Assembly (NCBI GenBank): GCA_014155875.1
Contig: JACEFZ010018310.1
Coordinates: 2,501 to 66,500, forward strand
DNA from: Cepaea nemoralis
Lineage: Eukaryota; Mollusca; Gastropoda; Stylommatophora; Helicidae
DNA: 64,000 nt
Reading direction: 5' to 3'
The translations under genes were made by a program, and so were the position numbers. The notes below the pieces were generated by a model that had not been told where the DNA came from, did no database searches, and saw only the letters and a list, made by a program, of their open reading frames with translations. Positions within the stretch are counted from its first letter, which is position 1; each line of letters begins with the position of its first letter. This document shows positions 43,904 through 55,519 of this stretch, in pieces.

Positions 43904-45256
43904 TTACATCACAACATGGATTAAACAATGCTGCGCATTTACCTTGCCTGTCAAAAATGGTGTTTGAATGTATGCCCATGCAAGTGGGTATTTCTCAATA
44001 TTTCCTGAGAAAGTTCTGCATGTTACATGTTTACCTGTATAATCTGCAGGTTGTATAAAGTCATTCCTTAAACCTATAAGGGTACTCCCACTATCTCTCA
44101 AAACAGTGGCTGCTTTGCCATTAACATAGCCTTGATGGATGTTTAACTTCCCTTTTGAATCTATTACTAGATTGGCTTCCTCATTCGCTATTGGTATCGA
44201 GTGGCCGCATGTTAAAACGCCATCTTCATAGAAGCGGTTGCAGGTAGTGCATTTCTCTAGTTGGAATACATCAATAGTTTCGACAGCATTGGCAGGATGT
44301 TGATTTTCCTCTTGTTCTTCCTCCGAGGATGAACTATTGAACATTGCCGCGTTGGCTTTCCTTGTCATTTGCTTTCCTTTACAAGCATGATGCCAGTGAC
44401 CGTACGCTTTGCAAAGATAACATTTAGTAAGTCTTTTATAGTTCTTTCTTTCCCTCTCTTGCTTCTCTATGTGATTTTGTAAATAAGTAAGGTCACCTAG
44501 ATGTTTATCACATATTTCACTTTCACCATTATTATAGCTACAATATTTACAAGGGTAGTTGTTGGATGGTTTAAATGGTTTCTGTTTGTTGTGACATGAT
44601 GGTTTGAATTTCTCATATGTAGTGGCTGCTACGAACTCTGTATCTTTGAAAACATTTACAAAACAGTCTTTATTCGCTGTAAAATAAGCTGATCCACTTT
44701 TCTCTATCTGCTGGACACTCTCACATTCACACTCTTGCAAGAATTTTGAAAAAGGTGGTGGCAGAGACGATATGATTTTATCTCTTAATATCAGATCTTT
44801 CAACCGATCAAAGTTGTTATCAATCTTTGCTGACAATAACCATTTACTGAAAACGTCTTGTACTAACGAGGTGTAATCAGAGAAAGTTTGTGTTGCTTTT
44901 TGAGATAATTTAGCAAACTGTTCCCTATACCCTGCCTCATCTAATAGAAAATGTGCCATGATTTTGGCGTTCATATAGTGATAGTCTTTTTTTAACTCAT
45001 TGGGGATGGTTTCTTTAACTTTTAATGGTTCCCCAGATAGACGTCTCATATAGATTATGTTCCAATCTGTCACTGGTATCTGGTAGTGCTCCATTATCGT
45101 TTCAAAATGCTGAGTAAATGCTGAGATACAGTCCCCAGTAGCGAAATGTTTCACGATTCTTTGATAATTCTTATATTGGTTTTCTTTCGCTTTCATTTCT
45201 AGTTTTCCAGATTCTTTATCAGTAGAAGTTTCTATTTCTAGCTGCTTAAGTTTCAT
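43904..45256 (-). pseudogene. LTR element Gag (SCAN-like capsid, CCHC knuckle) and protease-like end
   Basis: Residues ~70-140 (RLSGEPLKVKETIP, LLDEAGYREQFAKL, QKATQTFSDYTSLVQDVFSK) resemble the SCAN domain, which is known to derive from Gmr1-type capsids. Then a zinc knuckle CYLCKAYGHWHHAC (CX2CX4HX4C). Near the end, ATVLRDSGSTLIGL is an aspartic-protease-like D-S-G motif. The frame runs on from 45632-45339 after a break. Confidence 0.82.
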
Positions 45257-45338
45257 TTGTAATTTGAGTTCTTCTCATTTACTTTGTGCGCTGGTTTAGG
45301 CTTTTCTTATTTCAGCGTCTGTTTCTTCTTGTTCATTC

Positions 45339-45632
45339 TTAGCCTCTCACTCTGCCTGTTTTCGCATCTAACTCAGCCTTTCTTAGTTCAGCGTCTGTTT
45401 CTGCTTTCTTAGCATCCAATTCTGCATTTCTTAGCTCCGCATCTGTTTCTGCTTTCTTAGCCTCTAACTCTGCCTTTTTAAGTTCCCTTTCAGCAGCTCT
45501 GTCCTCCTTTTCTTTAGCCCTTTCTTCTAATTGGACATATTCTGCATATTTTGCCTCACTCCACTTTGATAACTCGTCTCCGGTTAGATTTAATTTTAGT
45601 CCCAATTCAATAAATTCGTGTAACGTAGACAT
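45339..45632 (-). pseudogene. LTR element Gag N-terminus (coiled coil)
   Basis: Starts MSTLHEFIELGLKLNLTGDE and runs into heptad-like repeats (AELDAKKAETDAELR, repeated), a predicted coiled coil. A frame break near 45339-45256 separates it from the rest of Gag. Confidence 0.75.
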
Positions 45633-46460
45633 GGTAATTGTATAGTTCTGTTACACTGGTGTTATGGAAACATACTTATAATATATAATGAAATATAGTA
45701 CATGCACAATATACAATAGTGAAGAAAAAATATATCAGATAAGGCCTGATCCCCTACAAAATTATATAGGGAAAAAATACTCAAGGGTCGATGCGGTTTG
45801 GAGCTCTGGAAGTCTGTTGGTAACTGCATCAGAGAAGGGCTGCTGGTCTTCTACAGCCAGGAAGATCAATTTCGTATTTTTACAATTATAGATGACAAAC
45901 CTGTTTACTTGGGAGAGAGAACATATTAGTATGTGTTTGCTTTTGTGGTGTATGCGTTGTCAACTAAGTGTTTATAGGTTTGTATGCAGTCAAGTATGGA
46001 TGTATTGTCGTCTCGTCGTCAGTTCAGATTTATGGAAATTTAGTATAGCTTGCTCGCTGCTGCTTTCAATCGTATCTTAGAACATTCTTCAAGCCATCAC
46101 ATTTCATATAATCAAATAATGTATATATCTATAATCTTTCTCACGTTCAACTGCTTGACACACAATTATTTCTCAACTGTTCAAAGTCGGACAAGATTTC
46201 CCACATTCAATCTCTGGCTTACAAGTGTAATTTGTTCAAAGCCGGACAAGATTTCCCACATTCAATCTCTGGCTTACAAGTGTAATTTGTTCGAAGCCGG
46301 ACGGGATACCCACGCTCACTGCCTTCACACATTATCTTACAACGTCGCTCATTTTTTTTCCAACTGACAAGATCTCAATGTTCAAGCCGGACGTGATTCC
46401 CCACGCTCACTGCCTGTCAGGGTCTTACTTATTACTGATAATGGCTCGTGTTTTCTGACA
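45633..46460 (-). other. LTR element 5' leader with internal repeats
   Basis: About 830 bp between LTR and Gag. 46185-46310 holds two to three ~55-bp repeats (AAGCCGGACAAGATTTCCCA..). No tRNA primer-binding site is obvious next to the LTR. Confidence 0.55.
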
Positions 46461-46889
46461 GGGAATGAAAACAATCATACACTACGAATGATTGTACGAA
46501 ACACTCAGTAACATAACTGGAACATTTTAATCACACTCTTCATATCATGCTGCGCTCACAATGTCATTTACAGATGCATGTCTACAACATACAAGTTTAT
46601 CAATGCATATAATAGTACACTCACTCAGTCTCTACAGAGCATACAAGCTTTCGTACATCAAGCCTTGAATAATACATCAAATACATGCATCACTTTCTTC
46701 CATGTCCGTCCAGTCTCGAAGTCGTCGGCAGTCTGAGCTACCAGCGATGGTTTCTTGTTGGCCTTGCGTTTAGTTCTCGTGCGCTTCATGCAGCACGCTG
46801 ACCACTTGCCATACACTGCGTAGTAAGCTGCTAGTTGTGTTCACGGTCGTACTAGTTTGTCGCCGCCTGGCGATGGCGAGGGAGATTCT

Positions 46890-46893
<4 letters not shown>
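46461..46893 (-). repeat. LTR, 5' copy relative to the element
   Basis: About 96% like 39212-39643 by eye (some 16 differences, one 1-bp indel). Its outer end meets a (TA)n run at 46894. Confidence 0.88.

Positions 46894-46984
<91 letters not shown>
46894..46984. repeat. (TA)n microsatellite
   Basis: About 45 TA units next to the LTR. Confidence 0.97.
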
Positions 46985-46987
<3 letters not shown>

Positions 46988-47084
46988 AGCCCTCTAATGT
47001 AAACGCGTTTACTTTACTTACTATGAATGCCTATCCTTACATGTAAACGTATGCCTCATGCAATTTCACTAGCGTCAATGGTTC

Positions 47085-47480
47085 CCCGGGGCTGCGTGGT
47101 CTTGAGGTATAGTGTCCGCCTCGAGTGCTGGAGGTCCCGGGTTCAAGTCCCAATGATGACCGGGATTTTTTCACGTGGACTTCTAGTAATAAAATTTCCC
47201 CTGGTCTCTGGGTAGTGAGATCGGGCGCCCGTGTGTATTGTTACGCGCGTAAAAAGTCCCTTGGAAGTTGGAAATCGAAAAAGAGCAGCCTAACGGCGCT
47301 GCCCTGGCAAAATTTCGAGTTAAATTTCTACCCAAGTATTTCAGGATCCTCACCTGTGCTACGGAGTTCGTGCACTGAGCTGAGTGTCTCCAAACTCAGG
47401 TTTGTGTTAGGAGGAGAACGGCGCACTTATGGGTTACACCCGTGTGCCGTGATGTTGATCCATCGACTAAACTAAACTAA
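47085..47480 (+). mobile_element. SINE family D, fullest copy
   Basis: Head GGCTGCGTGGTCTTGAGGTA, B-box CCGGGTTCAAGTCCC, the body with AATTTCGAGTTAAATTTCTA, and a tail ending ACTAAACTAAACTAAA. Confidence 0.8.
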
Positions 47481-47694
47481 AGTAATGGTTCCCCGCCATA
47501 ATTCATGCTTATTTGCCTTCCGAAAGAAGAAGAAAATTATGCAAACTTCACGGCAATGAAAAACAAATTACCTGCCACGCAATTGTTGCATTGTCGCGAC
47601 ACGCAGTACGGCACAAATTGCTCACGGGATCAGAATCTCTTGCAGCAACATTCTGTGCTGCTACTAAAACAACGACGCTCCAAACAAGTGAATA

Positions 47695-48230
47695 ATAAAT
47701 CCTCATATTCTGAAATACAAGTGACATTATAAATCCTCATATTCTGAAATACACCAAGTGACTTAATAAATCCTCATATTCTGAAATACAACAAGTGACT
47801 TAATAAATCCTCATATTCTGAAATACAACAAGTGACTTAATAAATCCTCACATTCTGAAATACAAGTGAATAATAAATCCTCATATTCTGAAATACAACA
47901 AGTGACATAATAAATCCTCATATTCTGAAATACAACAAGTGACTTAATAACTCCTCACATTCTGAAATACAAGTGAATAATAACTCCGCATATTCTGAAA
48001 TGCAACAAGTGACATAATAAATCCTCATATTCTGAAATACAACAAGTGACATAATAAATCCTCACATTCTGAAATACAAGTGACATAATAAATCCTCATA
48101 TTCTGAAATACAACAAGTGACATAATAAATCCTCATATTCTGAAATACAAGGGACATTATAAATCCTCATATTCTGAAATACAAGTGACATAATAAATCC
48201 TCATATTCTGAAATACAACAAGTAACACAC
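47695..48230. repeat. ~29-37-bp minisatellite
   Basis: Unit AATAAATCCTCATATTCTGA then AATACAA(CAAGTGACAT), about 16 copies with two lengths. Confidence 0.92.
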
Positions 48231-48364
48231 GTTTAACAACCACTGACAGCATACATTAAAGTTAACGTTAATTGCATATCCTTCAAATGATTTCGCAGTC
48301 AGTCTCAGCATTTATTTGCTTTCTGAACGACTGGTACTCATAATATTGCATGAAAACAAACGCA

Positions 48365-48430
48365 AGGAGGTCAGCTGCCTAATCGCCCGTAGCTGTGTTT
48401 CGATCGCGGTAGCGGGCATTGCGAATTTCG
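48365..48430 (-). mobile_element. SINE family B head fragment
   Basis: Reverse complement of the family B head (AGCTGTGTTTCGATCGCGGT). It explains the left part of the open frame that reaches the candidate exon at 48469. Confidence 0.55.
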
Positions 48431-48468
48431 CCCGCAACTCCTCCGCAGACCCAGCATCTTTCAGATAC

Positions 48469-48699
48469 AACAGGAAAATAAAGGGGAAGGATGTGAAGAG
48501 CAAAGTTATACATGCCACCTTCAGTGTGACAGGCTGTTGGCTGATGATTTTGCTACCACTGATAGCATACATTACAGATGTCCTTGAAACTCTAGATGGA
48601 GTTTTAAAGTGTACGTCGGGTTCTTGTCCACGACGGCTAGACGTCGGATTCACTACCCTGGGACCCAGGGAATATATCATCTTTTTCCTATCTTGGTAA
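48469..48699 (+). CDS. Candidate exon, transmembrane-like (possible GPCR TM6-TM7)
   Basis: Follows a possible acceptor CATCTTTCAG. The frame reads YNRKIKGKDVKSKVIHATFS, then VTGCWLMILLPLIAYI (hydrophobic with Cys-Trp and Pro, like TM6), a Cys-containing loop and GPREYIIFFLSW before TAA or a possible donor CTTG|GTAACA near 48697. The basic stretch before the helix also fits a GPCR third loop. No other exon found. It could be a pseudogene fragment or chance. Confidence 0.3.
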   Translation, partial: NRKIKGKDVKSKVIHATFSVTGCWLMILLPLIAYITDVLETLDGVLKCTSGSCPRRLDVGFTTLGPREYIIFFLSW

Positions 48700-48965
48700 C
48701 ATCCTTGGTATCCAATCCTTTTCCTATTTTGGTAAAATTCTTGGTAACCTATCCTTTTCTATCCTGGTAAAATCCTTGGAAACCTATCCTTTCCTATCTT
48801 GGCAACATCCTTGGTAACCCATCCTTTTCCTATCTTGGTAAAATCCTTGTTAACCTATCCTTTTCCTATCTTTGTAAAATACTTGTTAACCTATCCTTTT
48901 TCTATCTTGGTAAAATAATTGGTTAACACGTCCTTTTCTTACCTTGTTAATATCCTTGGTAACTG
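48690..48965. repeat. ~36-bp minisatellite starting at the candidate exon end
   Basis: About seven units CTTTTCCTATCTTGGTAAAA then TCCTTGGTAACCTATC. The first unit overlaps the end of the preceding open frame. Confidence 0.88.
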
Positions 48966-49199
48966 GCACCAGGTTTACGCCAGTCAAATGCGGGTACTCT
49001 AACCCCTCTAGACCTCTCAGTACAATTCATGTGTTACCTTGGTTTACCAGTGTCAATCACTACTACTGTGATTTTATTCGCTCGCCTTGAAATCAAGTGT
49101 AACCCCTCTTCCCCCCCCCCCCCCTGGACTGCTGATTTTGCGTGTGGGCCATCTTTCCATATAACCAGTTTCCCCCGCCATCTGATGAAAATTATCCGC

Positions 49200-49335
49200 C
49201 TTCTGAGGCACTTGTAATTTACATCCTCAAGTCAAGGACAAGAAATTAGTGTTTACGCCCAACTGAACGGCGTATGGATATAACCCAATATCCCGCATCG
49301 GCGCACCTGAAGTTTAAAAGCGAGAGCTCTTCAAC
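49200..49335 (-). mobile_element. SINE family A copy, truncated
   Basis: Reverse complement of the family A body and head. Confidence 0.65.
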
Positions 49336-49337
49336 TT

Positions 49338-49541
49338 TCAGCCACTACTTCCATTGTGATGAATCTCGGTATAACTGTTTTCCTCTACGTCAGATTGCTC
49401 ATTGCTTTCTGTATTAAATGTTTGATTGACGAAGGATAATATATCGTCAAATGTGACCTTCCATTTGGACAGAAAGACGATATACCGCCGTACTAAGGTC
49501 ATCGTATTTATTTTGTTTCGTGATATCTTCTGCAATTTCAA
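49338..49541 (-). other. Unidentified 67-codon open frame
   Basis: Reads NTMTLVRRYIVFLSKWKVTF and then an acidic Ser/Glu-rich stretch. Its end joins the SINE A boundary. Not recognised; may be chance or a fragment. Confidence 0.15.
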
Positions 49542-49880
49542 TGCTCAGTAAACGGAAATGTATATTGTAATACTTGTTCATTTGATTGTGTACCAATGTT
49601 TCGTCGAAACCTACGTTTTGTTTCGCATTGAATCAGTAAAGGAAAGTGTGCATTACGAGCATCCACATCACAATCTTTCTTGTGATCTTAGCCTTCTTAT
49701 TAAACACAGGCTGATATCATAATCATCCTATTTCCGATCTTAATGCCTTTTACCCTATTCATAAAGTGATACTTCAGCCTAGACAGTACGGCATAGGTAG
49801 TACGGCATAGGTAGTACAGCATAGATAGTACAGACTAGACAGTACAGCCTAGACAGTACAGCCTAGACAGTTCGCATGTC
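49542..49880. other. Unassigned sequence with short repeat
   Basis: 49785-49870 has five units of CTAGACAGTACAG / GGTAGTACGGCATA type; the rest unassigned. Confidence 0.5.
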
Positions 49881-49884
49881 ATCG

Positions 49885-50100
49885 ACGGCAAGGTGACTCC
49901 GTGGCGTATTGGACTTCGAGTCTCAGCCACGTCCTTCCTTCCCGAGTGCAGTTTTCTCAGAGATTCCTCGGGGGTCGTCGCTGGAGCTACGGATTTCGTG
50001 CTTTGAACAGACCACACTGGGAAAGAGCCAGTACCATATGAGACAAAACACGATGCAATAGGTCTATCCTGTTGTCTTTAAACCCCCTTAATGTCGGAGA
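49885..50100 (+). mobile_element. SINE family C copy
   Basis: GTGACTCCGTGGCGTATTGG head, then GGGGTCGTCGCTGGAGCTAC, as in 4620-4960. Confidence 0.65.
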
Positions 50101-50149
50101 TATCGAAGGGTATGTGAAACAAACACTCCGTGCTTGCCCTAGGTCATAT

Positions 50150-50565
50150 TTCATGGCCGTAGGAACGTGCAGACTTAGAGACTTAGATGGATAGGACATC
50201 TTAGGAGGATGGAGATGGTAGAATACCAAAGGACATCTTTTTTGGTGAGTTACGGATGGGTAAGAGATCTCAGGGTCGACCTCTACTACGATACAAAGAT
50301 GTGTGTAAGCGGGATATGATTGATACAGACATTGATAATGCACAGTGGGAGCAAGTCGCCGCTGAACGTGTTGTATGGAGGGCAAAGATCAGAAATGGAA
50401 TAAAGACAAAGGAGAAAATTATTGCAGATAAGTCACACACCGAGCGTGTGTGACGTAAGATTGTGCATGATGGTGGAAATGACCACGTGTTCACATGCAC
50501 CCACTGTGAACGGACATTTACAGCGCGAATTGGCCTTATCCGTCACACTCGCTACCGCCATAGTT
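50150..50565 (+). mobile_element. LINE C-terminal fragment, family 2
   Basis: GKRSQGRPLLRYKDVCKRDM, IDTDIDNAQWEQVAAERVVW, and the terminal C..C..F..RI..I.H finger in another frame. Sister of 1984-2400. Confidence 0.7.
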
Positions 50566-50569
50566 AAAA

Positions 50570-51020
50570 GTTATTATGCCTTTTTAAAGCACAAACTATC
50601 GTCTGTCAAGACGGCAAGGTGCCAATGGATGTCTCTGAGACATATGGTGCTATTTCAATGGTTGCATACAAATTGTGCCCATATTCCACAGATGTGGGTT
50701 TATGTCGGCAATAGAACTGGTTAATGATGAACACTATCGTATCGTATCAGGTGTGTTGAGCTGGTTATGCGTCAAAGTACACTTGTTCCGGCAGGGAAGT
50801 GCTGTATTTATTTGGAGGTGAGAGGTATAGTTCCGGTAAGGTAAGTATAGTTCTCAATGTGTATGTTGTATGATGCGTCCACTAGTCTCTACTTCGTTCC
50901 TCTACTTCTATGCCAATCAATTTATGTAAATTTATTCAGAACACCTAAATGTACAAACACAATCATTCAGTAAGAATGTCTTTCCTATATGTACTGTATA
51001 TCCTATAAAATGATGGCTAA
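50570..51020. other. Repeat G scrap and unassigned sequence
   Basis: 50575-50650 shares CAAACTATCGTCTGTCAAGA with repeat G. No gene seen. Confidence 0.4.
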
Positions 51021-51024
51021 GCTG

Positions 51025-51265
51025 ATTTCCGGTGTCTATAGCGAGGTATAGGCAACTGTATTCGTAATCCTGCATTCTACGTTCCAAAAAGCTGCCGGCG
51101 ATTTGGAAGCAGACCGCCTTGCGCTGGTTTTCATACAGTGGTATGAGTGCCAGTAATTCACAAAGCAATGGTAAACTACTGAACGTAAACTTGTTAACAA
51201 ATCACACACGGCCCAAAAATGCCGTGGTTGACTGCGAGGTCATGTAAAGGATATGCAAATAATTA
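51025..51265 (+). mobile_element. SINE family B copy
   Basis: GGCGATTTGGAAGCAGACCG and AAACTACTGAACGTAAACTT with TGTAAAGGATATGCAA end. Confidence 0.65.
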
Positions 51266-51319
51266 ACTAAAGATAATTAACTTTCCCATTTGTTTACGTA
51301 GTTGTCAGTATTAAGTTAT

Positions 51320-51450
51320 GTAATATAATAATAAATATAATACAAAATTATATAAAAAATATATATATATAAATAATATATAAAATAAAAATAATATATA
51401 AATATATAATATAAAAATATATAAAAATAATATAATAATAAATTGCGCAT
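51320..51450. repeat. AT-rich low-complexity tract
   Basis: ATATAA/TAAATA units. Confidence 0.9.
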
Positions 51451-51499
51451 GTGGAAATAAGGACACGGTATAGAATAGGCTAACGAAGTTAGAACATTA

Positions 51500-51675
51500 T
51501 ATCAGGGCCTCGCCGTGCTATGAAGCAGAGAGTCGGCCATATCAGGCAGCACCGTAAGGGGGATTCATAAGGGGGTGGCATTTGTACAGAAAACAAACAT
51601 GTATGGGGCGGCATGTCGATGATTTGCATCATATTGAGAACATCTACCGCACGGTCCTGCATTATATACAACAGT
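51500..51675 (+). repeat. Dispersed repeat I
   Basis: Second copy of the 21600-21745 sequence. Confidence 0.6.
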
Positions 51676-51689
51676 AAGAAAGAGACAAA

Positions 51690-51920
51690 CAGCTTTCTTT
51701 TTGTTTTCATGTGATGAGAAGAAAGTCATTGGAGATCATCGGGACAACTGGAAAGATCGAGGAGAAGAGAGGCAGAGGCAGACCAAGAGAAATGATGCAG
51801 GATGGAATGGGTCGGTGGCATGGAGGAATGTCATCAGCAGAGTTGATAATGAAAACCAAAGACCGAGATCTGTGGAGAATCATGAACAACTACGCCAGTC
51901 GGCATGGCACTTTATGATGA
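51690..51920 (+). mobile_element. LINE C-terminal fragment, family 4
   Basis: MRRKSLEIIGTTGKIEEKRG, RGRPREMMQDGMGRWHGGMS, DRDLWRIMNNYASRHGT. Confidence 0.7.
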
Positions 51921-51977
51921 TGGTGGTGGTGGTGGTGGTGGTAGTAGTGGTGGTGATGGTGGTGGTGATGATGATGG

Positions 51978-52030
<53 letters not shown>
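51915..52030. repeat. (GGT/GAT)n microsatellite
   Basis: Runs on directly from the LINE end and may be its microsatellite tail. Confidence 0.9.
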
Positions 52031-52032
<2 letters not shown>

Positions 52033-52765
52033 ATACGCTAAATAAAGTACAATTCAGATTCTACCTTGTCTGGCAATGTCAGTCAGTGCTACAGTGGTGA
52101 ATCCTGATTTAACTATTTCTAAGTTAAACTGTGTTAAATCCGCCACTCTAATTGACGACCACGCTTGCACCTTTCATTAGCAGCTATTTACAAAGATGGC
52201 TTTTATAGCGTTCGTATCTCCTATACCGATAGGCGTCGAGGCTGGGCTACTGGTTTCTGATTGGTTCTTGGGATGTCTCATGTTTTATTTTGACCTCCAT
52301 TATGTAGTTCGTTCTTTATGAGTTTATTTTAGTCACCTGATAAATAATTGATTTACGCTTTCTCCCCCATTCGGGACGCAGAGGTGTTTCCAAGGCACCA
52401 GGGCCGGGTTATATACTGGTCAAGACCTGTTGACGCGTCCTCGTCGAGCGTCCTGGGCAACAGGTCCCTTCGGGGTCCTGGCTAAAGTCAGTAGGATCGC
52501 CGATTCCTCCGAAGTCGGAGAGTGTCTGCCTGTACGGCGAGGAACCACCAGTCTGCACACCAATAAGCCAGACATGGGACAACGGATACTCACGCAAACC
52601 TCAGGTCCTATATGTATGACATCACACTGATGTTGGACAACAGGATGTCTTCATCCGACATACAGGACTTCGCGTTGGAGCTCAAGCCAACGAACACAAG
52701 CAAGCAAGCAATCTCCCCCATTCTTCCTGTAGCGCGACTGTTCTAATGTTATGATTCATATTGTC

Positions 52766-52799
<34 letters not shown>

Positions 52800-52830
52800 C
52801 ACACATGTATGATTGATTTCGTATGCTGCC
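52031..52830. other. Unassigned, with a GC-rich repeat-like block
   Basis: 52390-52720 is GC-rich, with several short open frames and a (CAAG) end, and looks like a mobile fragment of unknown class; (CA)n at 52768-52805. No gene. Confidence 0.35.
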
Positions 52831-53040
52831 TTTGAGCTCAAGCGTAGTCATGAAACACCTGTGACTACATCTAGTGCACTGGACTGATGTTTGTGCATGT
52901 ATTAGCTTTCCCAGTTACCAGTCTCCCTCGCCTTCAGGCGAACCCACTCCGACTTCATATGTGCTTGTAATTTACTTCCCAAAGTCAAGGACGAGAAGTC
53001 AAGATTTTATTCCAACTGATCGGCGTAGGGATTGAACCTT
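52830..53040 (-). mobile_element. SINE family A copy
   Basis: Reverse complement of the family A body and B-box region (GGCGTAGGGATTGAACC). Confidence 0.7.
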
Positions 53041-53296
53041 GTTGTCGTGGTCTACCACTTCCTCCTTTCAACAGTTGTGTACTCTCCTGCATTCTCTCGG
53101 GTGTGTGGTCATGTCCTAGGGTGCGACTAAGCCATGGGTTGATTATTTTAAGAAGGCTCCTTTGTTCTGTTTTATTTTCCAGGCTTGTTTCTTTGTCGAT
53201 GTGTTTGTGTCCAGTCAGTTCTAGCTGTTTGATTTACACCACATCATCGCTTTTATCCATTGTCCATACTTCTTCTTCTCCTTCTTTTTTTTCTTC

Positions 53297-53550
53297 TTCT
53301 GCTTCTTCTTCTTCTTCTTCTTCTTCTTCTTCTTCTTCTTCTTCTTCTTCTTCTTCTTCTTCTTCTTCTTCTTCTTCTTCTTCTTCTTCTTCTTCTTCTT
53401 CTTCTTCTTCTTCTGCGTTCGTCCGGAATATTGTTTAGACATAATTTCGCTGTGCCTGTTTACAGCAGAGCTGCAATATTTGCACCTTTCGGCCAACACA
53501 TCCGACTTCTTCATGCATTTGACCGGGTTAACGTTACTGGGTGTTTCATG
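53297..53550 (-). mobile_element. Retroelement 3' end with (TTC)n
   Basis: About 118 bp of TTC followed by GCGTTCGTCCGGAATATTG..CTGTTTACAGCAGAGCTGC, the reverse of the 34480-34806 element. Confidence 0.7.
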
Positions 53551-54165
53551 GGACGTTCGACCGTCACTGTTGTGATGTTATTTCCATCCCAGCTGGCATA
53601 TTTATAACAGAGGAAGACATCCTGGTCAGCCCTTAAGGGAAGGCAGGGGCAGACCATGCGCATTCCCCGCTATCCAAGGAGGCTTCCATAATTGCAGAGC
53701 CGACACATAGCGCTCTGGTACTGGGTTCACTCAAGGAATCGTCACTTCCTGCACATGGCTGTCTAACCTCACTTTTGTATATTGGGCTGTCCGTTCACGA
53801 AAGTCTTTCTGTTTGCATACAACTGGCTGAAACCGACTAATTGCTAACGTGATATATTTACAAGAAAACTAACTCGCAAGTGTTAGAAAGCTGCATTTAT
53901 TATAAGCTAACTCACTGAAACCACAAGGAAAAGACAATTGAATGTTATGGAGCATTTCAACGAAAGAGGTGGAACAGAAAAATTTGCTTCATGTAGGAAA
54001 ATACTAGACAAGAGAGAGAGAGCAAGAAAGACAAAGAAACATGCACGTAGGAGAGAGCTTAAATATCTGGCAACGAACAATGATATTAGCAACACTAACT
54101 TCTTCCAAATATAAAAAGGCTGAATGTATTTTAGATTTATAGTTGTTCTGTGTATTACGTTTACC
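53551..54165. other. Unassigned sequence
   Basis: No feature recognised. Confidence 0.4.
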
Positions 54166-54249
54166 ACATGAGGACCGACCAATCATTTCTTTTCTTGAAA
54201 TGTTCTTTAATATATTCCAACACATCATGAACCGATGTGTTTGTATGTT

Positions 54250-54567
54250 TGTTTCGTTCTGTAGTCAACACTGCGTCCAAAGCAATTCCTCCAGCTCCGA
54301 TACAATACTTGGATTCCTGTAGAAAGGAACTGCTCTTGGTCGCATATGCTGTACCTGTTCAACGGACCGAAAATTCTGTCATAGATGTCACGCCGTTTTA
54401 ATACTTTCTACTCCACTCATACACTTGCTGGGCTGGCAGGCATGCATCACCATACTGGGCCTTCATTCGCCGGTGAATTTCTATACGTTTCACCCCTTCA
54501 CTGATAAAAACAACGGATAACAGTACGCTGCTCCTTTTCGGTGCATGTCAAAAGTGGGGCGGCCATC
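54250..54567 (-). pseudogene. Mariner-type transposase N-terminus
   Basis: Minus strand starts MAAPLLTCTEKEQRTVIR. In shifted frames it continues with SEGVKRIEIHRRMKAQYGDA and VYEWSRKF, the Mos1-type helix-turn-helix DNA-binding region. Frameshifted and truncated. Confidence 0.65.
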
Positions 54568-55519
54568 TTTAAACTGTCCTTATGACGCCATCGTGTTCGT
54601 CTGCACTGCGATGTCACGTGATTAACATTCTTGACATCCTTAACAACAATATTGACAGGTTACAAAACAATGGCATGGTTATTTTAATTTATATCCCACT
54701 TTTTAAGGTTTTCATTTGAAGCCCCCTCGTTTGATAAAAGTATCTTGCCTTGAAAGTTATTGAAAAGCAGTAATTTTACAATGTGGTTTGTTGTCCTGTA
54801 GGAAGCTTTTGTAGAAGTCTTTTTTTCTGCACCCCCTGCAGATAGTCAGCCCGTGGATCGTGTGGAAGTTAATGCCCGTAGAGGGATGTGGAGAGCGGGT
54901 GACATTGACGCCAGTGAACCCACATCGTTGCCCAGAATGAGAGACTTGTAGGTAAGAATTGGCACGGCCAGAGACGAGAGGCACATCGGGAGAATGAGAG
55001 GCCCTGTCGACCAACACAGAACTGGCACTGACGGACGCTGATGTATATGTTGGGGAGGGGCGGGGGATGATAGGATCTGAGCACCTAAGGACTTGCTCGG
55101 ATTGTAAGGATGATACCCCAACAGATAACAGAGAAAAGTTGTTACTGTTTCATAAGTTTATCTACAATAACTGTTACTAAAGATCTACCCAGGTTTGAGA
55201 GTCACTATGTCTTTCTTGTTCTAGTACTCAGACATGCAGTACCGATTGATAAAGTACCATTATTGTCCTCATTGTTTGAGGACTGTAGTGATGGCCTTGT
55301 TGGTGCGTTGTCTTTAGGAAAGTTATTTCTTCTTCTTCTTCTTTCTTTTACTTGAAATGTGTCTATAACCGCAATGAATGTAACTGTCTTGTTTAGTTCA
55401 CTCAGTGGTCCATAGAGTAAGTTAAGTGATAAATTGTTGTTTCTTTGTGTTGACTTGATTTTGTACTTTGTAAACCTCTAATTCTTTGATCAGATCTACA
55501 CGTTTTTCTTCTGTTCCCT
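54568..55519. other. Unassigned intergenic or intronic sequence
   Basis: No gene or known repeat recognised; short TTC run at 55328-55345. Confidence 0.4.

Larger units (their letters stand above)
39212..46893 (-). mobile_element. Gmr1-like Ty3/gypsy LTR retrotransposon, integrase before RT
   Basis: Two direct ~432-bp LTRs enclose, on the minus strand, Gag, protease-like segment, integrase, reverse transcriptase and RNase H. The sequence motifs are gypsy-like but the pol order is copia-like, the hallmark of the Gmr1 group first described from deuterostomes. Several frameshifts and two in-frame RT stops show it is a dead or non-autonomous copy. I counted about 16 differences between LTRs, so it is not very recent. 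No target duplication found: the left flank is the 18-bp minisatellite, the right flank a (TA)n run. Confidence 0.88.

Noticed and set aside
39205..46900. Target site duplication for the LTR element
   Set aside because: Left flank is the 18-bp minisatellite and right flank is (TA)n; no shared 4-6 bp sequence was convincing.
48316..48468. N-terminal half of the open frame leading into the candidate exon
   Set aside because: 48365-48430 is a SINE B fragment, so only the part after the possible acceptor at 48468 was considered.
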